Assembly: GCA_018881555.1 (NCBI GenBank) | Contig: JACAXG010000007.1 | Location: 10,867,435-10,931,434 of the forward strand | Length of the DNA stretch: 64,000 bases | Source: Amblyornis subalaris | Taxonomy: Eukaryota; Chordata; Aves; Passeriformes; Ptilonorhynchidae | Direction: 5' to 3' | In this document: one piece after another, positions 58,021 through 64,000 of the stretch | Position numbering within the stretch: the stretch's first letter is position 1 | Layout of the letters: every line of letters starts with the position of its first letter | The notes under the pieces: model-generated | The model's database searches: none | What the model was told of the DNA's origin: nothing | The model's input: only the letters and a program-made list of their open reading frames with translations | Translations under genes and position numbers: made by a program

Positions 58021-60666
58021 TTGGTGCTTTCTGGGCCTGGGTCTAGAAAGATCTGCTAAATCTATTCGTGGTGCATGGTCAAGGTTTCATCAATGGAATT
58101 CCTAAGCTTTTCCTTCAAAGTATATAGTCTTCTCTCAACTCCTGCCAAATCNGGGCTGGACTAAAGTATTGGCAACATTTTGGACAGAAAGGAGAAATGC
58201 ATGAAGTGAAAAGATGAGAGAATGCATAGGTGAAAGCCCTCTCCACTATGAGACAGTATCACAAGTTACTTGGGAGTCCAGCTACAAAGCTGAGAAAAGA
58301 TCTGTGTAGCCCAGCAGATTTCAGTTTTGACATCCAAATGAAAAACAAAAGGAAAACGATGGGTTTTTCTCCTTATCTCAACCTAGAGCTGGCTATCTGC
58401 CATGAGAAAAAAGCACTGAGCAGACAGTTTTCCTCATTGTTTTTTGACTGTCCCATACAACTACACATAATTTTGGGTGAAATCTGAAAAAATAGTTGCA
58501 GAAATATTTCAATTTCTTTTACTCATAGTGCTGAAACACTTTGGATGCCTGGTCATGAATAGGGTGCCAAGTGGACACCGACTGGACAACACATCACAAA
58601 ATGTTACTTCCACCAACTGGTTTGCAGTAGAAGGCAAACACAGATTGATGCGTGAGTGCAAGGAAGCAGTGATGCACAATAATAGTGTAAGTGGTGCACT
58701 CAGCATTCAGCTACTTGATTGTTTCAGATTTCGGTTTTGTTCAGATTGTTTCAGGTAATTTCAGATTTTTTCATCAGTGTCACAATAAAGGAAAGCTTTA
58801 GGAAGACAACAAAGATGACGTTTTTGTAGTATATACAGCCAATGCCTCCTAAGTTATAAGGAATCATAGCAGGATGAAATACCAAAGGAATTATTCAAAA
58901 CTTGTTTGGAAAGCTTTACAGGGTGGCTGGCATTGTTNTATGATTTTTCGTCTAAAGGAATCTCAGATACCCAATATTTTTCAGTTGTACATTAACTAGN
59001 TTCAGGCCAACTTACCACACACCCTGTCCCTGGAAATTAGCACCATAAAGTGTACATGAAAGAATAATACTTCCTCCTCATAGATCTGATATAGAAGAAA
59101 AGAGAATATCTAGGAATGGTTTCAGATTCTGCAAGTATTAAGAATCACAAAACAANATGGCAAGTTACAGCTCATTTCACTCATTTCAACTTCAGCTATG
59201 GGGCTCTTCCTAAGCGCTATGAGTTTTATAGGATGACATTAATTCCTCTTTAGGTGTAGTGACAGGGAGTAAAGCCTTTTCCATACTTGCCTACTGGCTG
59301 CTCCACATAAGTCCTAAACCTCTCACCTTATAATNTTATGTATCTCCTGACTTGGGAAAATATGATCAGAAAAATAGTTGTTAGTGAGGGAATACCCTCC
59401 TGCTTTTTGGTACTTTAAATACAACACAGTTGTTTTAAACAGATTCTCTTTTTCCTCCAACAACAAATGAATATTTATTGCATTTANTTTGGATTCTCAA
59501 GTCAATCATTTAATAACCTTATACTGGAAACATCAACCTAAATNTTTTTCATTGCTGCAAAAGTTCCTTCCCACCCAAGCAATTCTTTAATGTTTTGAAT
59601 GCCTTTTTCAGAGGGTAAGTTTGCTATTCCTAGCCAAGAATTCCTGTTTGTCTGNAACTGTGGGACAGACCAAAAATGTTCAATAAATATCCATTTTCAG
59701 AGAAGAATCTGTTCCATTTGATTCAATCCACCTTCTAGATTTTATATATTGATTCTCCTACTACACAAGGATAACAGCTGAAAAATCAAGCAGCCTGATT
59801 CACAGAGAGATAAGTAAGTATTTTCAAAACATTAATAANCTTTTTGTTTTCTGAATTAGAACATAGTGAATACAATTGTCTTTGTAAAGCTCTAAAACCC
59901 TACTTCTGAAATGCATAGTTTGTAAACATTGGCCTTTAAGTAGTCTGCAGAATAAGTGCTTAAGCTCAAGTAGACTTGGGATTTTCTGTTTCTTTCTTTT
60001 TTTTTCCGCCTCTTTCTATTGAATCCTGTCCATAGCCCCGACNCAGCTCAAATGCAGGAGCTTTATGGAGGATACTGGACATTCTTTACAATAAACTNAT
60101 CAAGCACACACCCTTTCATCTTCATGAGCTTTTGAATGCCTTTTGCTTAAAGCAAACACAAGGAAATATGTAGCAGGAAGGTCAAGGGTAGTAGGTCTAG
60201 GATAAATACCGTAGGAGAAGCTATAAGTTAAAGTTTTATTTTCTGTGCGGGACTCACTGCTAAGCTGTAAAGGTGTCATTATCTGTTTAGCTTTTCAAAG
60301 CCATTCAATAAAGTAAACACAAATAAATTGCATCCAGAACAGGGTCAGAAGCAGGTGGGACAAGAAATAAGAAATATGAATGGGATTTGGAGAGACAACA
60401 ATGGGCATTTCAATCCGGTACTTCTGAGCCCACCATTACAGATTTTTGCACTCAGAAAAGCTTGTGTTGGCTAGAGATCATGTTTTAAAAAATTCCAGTT
60501 CCCAAAGGTCTTTAAAATTTTGAATGTATCTTCTTTCCCTTCCCCCTGGGAATGAAATGCCAAAGATTGTTAAGCATTCTGTGAAAAACAATTATTGTGT
60601 ATGTCTCATCACAAACCCATTTAGATAAAACATAGTTCCAGAAATACAGAAAAAGTGCCTACAAAG
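58021..60666. other. 2.6 kb without a recognised gene or transposon
   Basis: AT-rich sequence. Frames at 58230-58487, 58477-58758 (plus) and 58509-58706 (minus) overlap and lack domains. A T-run lies near 59998-60006. Ambiguous bases are frequent between 58937 and 60098. Confidence 0.5.
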
Positions 60667-60683
60667 ATATATATATATATATA
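60667..60683 (+). repeat. (AT)n microsatellite
   Basis: Seventeen bases of alternating AT, immediately before the 5' truncation point of the CR1 copy that starts at 60684. Confidence 0.95.
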
Positions 60684-61286
60684 GCCCAGAAAGCCAATTG
60701 TATCCTGGACTGCAACCAAAGCAAGGGTAAGGGGAGGGGATTCTGCCCCTCTGCTCCGCTCTGGTGAGACCCCACTTGGAACACTGTATCCAGCTCTGGG
60801 GTCCCCAGCACAGGAAGGACATGGACCTNTTGGAGTGAGTCCAGGAAAGGGACACAGAGATGGCCAGAAGGATGGAAAAGAAAGGCTGAAAGAANTGGGG
60901 TTGTTCAGACTGGAGAAGGGAATGCTTCAGGGTGAACCTAATTGCAGCCTTCCGGTACTTCAAGGGAGCCGACAAGAAAGATGGAGAGAGACTGTTTACA
61001 AGGGCATGGAGTGACAGGATGAGGATTGAATGGATTCAAACTGAAAGAANGTAGGTTTAGATTAGATATTAGGAAAAAATCTTTACTGTGAGAGTGGTGA
61101 GGCACTGGAACAGGTTGCCCAGAGAAGCTGTGGATGCCCCATCNCTGGAAGTGTTCAAGGCCAGGNGGGATGGGGCTCTGATCAACCTGGTTTAGTGAAA
61201 GNTTCCAACCTGGCCCATGGTAGGGGGTTTGGAACTAGGTGATCTTTAAGGTCTCTTTCAGTCCAATCCGTTCTATGATTCTATGT
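60684..61286 (+). mobile_element. CR1 LINE 3' fragment (sense)
   Basis: About 600 bases of sense CR1 3' region. Landmarks are CCAGAAAGCCAATTGTATCC, GGGGATTCTGCCCCTCTGC, GTGAGACCCCACTTGGAAC, CAGCTCTGGGGTCCCCAGC, AGGAAGGACATGGACC, GGGGTTGTTCAGACTGGAG, CTTCAAGGGAGCCGACAAG, TTAGATTAGATATTAGG, AGAGTGGTGAGGCACTGGAA and GGTTGCCCAGAGAAGC. It ends with GATCTTTAAGGTCTCTTTCA and TTCTATGATTCTATG. It is more complete than the copy at 52313-52895. No complete open frame. Confidence 0.97.
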
Positions 61287-61340
61287 TATCGTCTTGTGTT
61301 TCCATACTGTGCACTGCTATGCCTTACAATAAGTAATATA

Positions 61341-61357
61341 ACACACACACACACACA
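61341..61357 (+). repeat. (AC)n microsatellite
   Basis: Seventeen bases of alternating AC, 55 bases beyond the CR1 tail at 61286. Confidence 0.95.
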
Positions 61358-63509
61358 AAGGTGAGTTCAGTACCTCTCTTTTCTGTTTTTAACAGTTTTA
61401 ACTCCAGTACTGTGCAGTGCAAATTTTAAAGGGTGTAAGTACAGTAAATCAATTTAAGAAGGAAAAGTGGTTTTGTTAGTTTTCAAAGGCAGGCTGGAAT
61501 GCAGCTCTANGTATTTGATAGGAGGTCATAGAAATGGAAATGCTAAGTATAACTATTCTTAAAATGGCATAACTTAATGTGAAATGTGAAATTGGGAGAC
61601 TGAGATTTTACTGTGAACATTTTACTTAAAAGCCAAAACATTGAGATTAGATAAATATAAACTCTGTTGCAAGAAATAGACTCTGCATGTTTGAAGACTC
61701 TGCAATGAGACATAATAGTTGTATAACCTTTTAAAGGTTATGCAACCAAACATTGTTTAGNGATGCAACCTTGGTATGCCAGAATTCAATGGCAAAATGA
61801 TTCAACAATGTAACTTATAAGAGACTCTCCTGGTTCCCTCCTCACACAAATCAAATTTGGAGGCATAATAATGTGTTATGATAGCAAGCCAGTACTTGCT
61901 GAATGTGTTGTGTGGCAGCTTGCAATATACCTTCATCCGAAATCACATTTATAAAAGAAATGTTCAATTCAAAACCATTTTTTTACCCCATTTACTGACA
62001 CCTAATCTATAATTCTTGCTCCACATGTAAGGCATTGCACTATGCAGACAGTGGTGAAAAATGGCAGCAACAGAGAAAGTTCTTGTGTCTCCAGTAATTC
62101 CACAGTGCAGGGATAGGCCTTTAGATTTAGCTTAAGTGGGTCCATGAAAACTAGGGGCAGATTAGGATAANACAAATTTTCATATGAAATTATGTAACAC
62201 TATTGACACTGCTCTGACTGGATTGCTCATTTTCACTTTTCATTTAATTCGAAATCTCCCACTTCTGGAATTATCTGTCACTGCCATTCAGACACATCTT
62301 CAGATAGAATGAATAATCCTCTATTGCACTGCCGTCCCATCTTTATCCCTGGTGCCATGTGCATGTTCTTTAAATGGAGATAATTTCAGTCAGTCTAATT
62401 GCAAGATGCAAACACAAGTTGCCAAGGGAATGTTGTTTTATCAGGAGGCATGGCTGTTGAAACTGTTATGAAGGATCACTGTTCATACTTTCTGAATATT
62501 TTTTTTCCAGCATGATGGCTGCACTTAATGGGGAAAGATTCATGTGAGGGGGCAGCACCTTCCCACTGCAAGACATGGGAATCCCTAAAAGGTAACAGGG
62601 AAGATATCCTCCTCTGACCTGCACACTGCCATGTGACATTCTGACATAAGTGTCTCTTTTAGCGTGGATCCCTTCAAAAACCTTTTCTACTGAGTCTGGT
62701 AGATGGTTTCAAGCTATGTGAATCACCAGACTTACATCTAAATAACGCTTTTTGGGGTACCTCAGTCAAACAATTCTTCCTGCTCTTCCCAATGGGCACA
62801 ACCTTCACCATGGCCTTTTGGTGATGCCCTGGTGCATTTCCCACTAAAGCCTTCATATTTTGGAGACCAGCTGTACTGGACCTAGCAGTTAGGTCCTTAG
62901 TTATCAGATGTCACTATAGAAAGAAAAAAAAAGATGACATGGTTGTTTGATCATGGTTCTGGGTTTTCCTAGACACTGGTGATTGTTGCTGCCTGGTTCA
63001 AACCACAGTGATGCGGAAGCTTCGGAAAACACCTTCTGAAGTCAAGAACTGCTCACTCAGGTGCTACAGGAAGATTAAATAAGTCAGTGAGCTGGGATCA
63101 GAGCTCAAGTTTCTTAACTCCTTCGAAAGTTCCATTCAGTTGTCTGCATTGCCTTCCCTGGTTAATTTTTAATGTGTTAACATCTATAATTTACACACTT
63201 ACACAAAAACTTGTAATTTGCTCGGTTTCTTTAATGTACCTTAAATGGCACTTTTATTATTAAACTGTTAAAAAATGCCTTTGGACAATTTGGAGGGTGG
63301 GTGGCACTTCATAGTTGAAATTATTATATTTAGAGTCTGTTTTTATTATCCCAAAGTCTGTCGGTGTGGGAATAGCAACTTCAAGTGACAGTTAGTTATT
63401 GAGAACAACATTTGGGTTACTACCTTTCCAGAAAAGTACTCACATTTCTGCTGAGAGATTGTCTTGATTTCCTTTTATTGCTAAAACTTAATGATGTATT
63501 AATGGGGGN
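61358..63509. other. 2.1 kb without a recognised gene or transposon
   Basis: AT-rich unique sequence with only one small minus-strand frame (62674-62856) and no recognisable domain, repeat family or regulatory element. Confidence 0.5.
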
Positions 63510-63522
63510 GTGTGTGTGTGTG
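63510..63522 (+). repeat. (GT)n microsatellite, short
   Basis: About six GT units preceded by a G-run and an ambiguous base at 63509. Confidence 0.9.
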
Positions 63523-64000
63523 GGATTCTGTCCACTGATCTCATTTGGATCTTTGGTCTCCCTGCTAATAATGCAAAAAAAAAAATGTCTACCAGTTACT
63601 GCCAGGGCTAATGATGACCTCTGACCGCGGTGGCCCAAAGTAATCTCTGCCTTGGTTTCTCAGCTATTAAATATGAGGGAGAATACAGATCACTGTAGGC
63701 TGTGAGCCCTTTTCTTGTTTCATCTTTCAAAGCTCCAATTCTGCAGCGCATACAAGCACAACTTTATCATTGTGACAGCACTGCTGTCAGTGGAGCTGCT
63801 CCAAGAATAAGGTCAGCAAGAGCATTCTTACAAGGCCATGGACTGAAAAATATTTGGGGCAAGATTTATTCCCCAGTTAAGAACCCTAATGGCGCCCAGC
63901 ACAATAGTTTCTTCTTCTTGTTTGTGGCTTCCTCAGTAAAAAAGTTTGTTACAATAGTAATAAAGTGAGAAGTTCTGTCTATTCTTTATCATTTTACAGC
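63523..64000. other. Non-coding sequence with one small hairpin
   Basis: No gene recognised. TGACAGC at 63773-63779 pairs with GCTGTCA at 63783-63789 around ACT. A plus-strand 88-codon frame (63702-63968) contains this region but has no known domain. Confidence 0.45.

Noticed and set aside
1..64000. tRNA, rRNA, snRNA, known microRNA precursors, CRISPR arrays and telomeric repeats.
   Set aside because: I looked for box B-like GGTTCGANTCC, small nuclear RNA signatures, spaced direct repeats and TTAGGG arrays and found none that held up.

Overview
The window looks like a piece of a bird genome, held in a gene-poor or intronic part of a chromosome. The organism call rests on interspersed repeats. 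There are eleven CR1 LINE fragments, several keeping the avian-type 3' tail made of short ATTCTATG-like repeats. There is also one nearly complete ERVL-type solo LTR of a kind widespread in birds, plus two fragments of related LTRs. Base composition is AT-rich, and long stretches carry no long open frame. I recognise no host protein-coding exon, tRNA, rRNA, snRNA or CRISPR array. All of the longer open frames that I can interpret lie inside CR1, an LTR or a simple repeat.

Layout. 1-13 kb is the most repeat-dense part. It holds an RT-less CR1 (3197-3740), an ERVL U3 fragment (3788-3911), a possible ERVK-like LTR (about 5790-6115), a short sense CR1 (7266-7491), a GGAA microsatellite (8429-8503), a second RT-less CR1 (9143-9700) beside a perfect 12-bp hairpin, and a third RT-less CR1 (11841-12815). 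From 12.8 to 21.4 kb there is no recognisable transposon, only small internal repeats. At 21.4-22.4 kb lies the most coding-rich CR1, which covers the endonuclease part of ORF2 but has no 3' end. From 25.6 to 34.4 kb there are two CR1 3' fragments, the second running into a 193-bp GAAA/GAGA purine tract. The solo LTR is at 37247-37850, with a visible TATA box and poly(A) signal. From 44 to 61 kb there are further CR1 ends on both strands, a 24-bp palindromic minisatellite (57961-58020) and a U3 fragment (56866-57136). The last 2.6 kb holds only short dinucleotide repeats.

No set of genes works together here. The best second-look items are the three CR1 copies that join ORF2 linker sequence directly to a 3' end by three different junctions, the palindromic minisatellite whose units carry paired RUNX-core sequences, the solo LTR with promoter elements but no visible target-site duplication, and several perfect hairpins. 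I found no convincing evidence of a new molecular system. Isolated single N bases are scattered throughout and look like masked ambiguity codes rather than assembly gaps.
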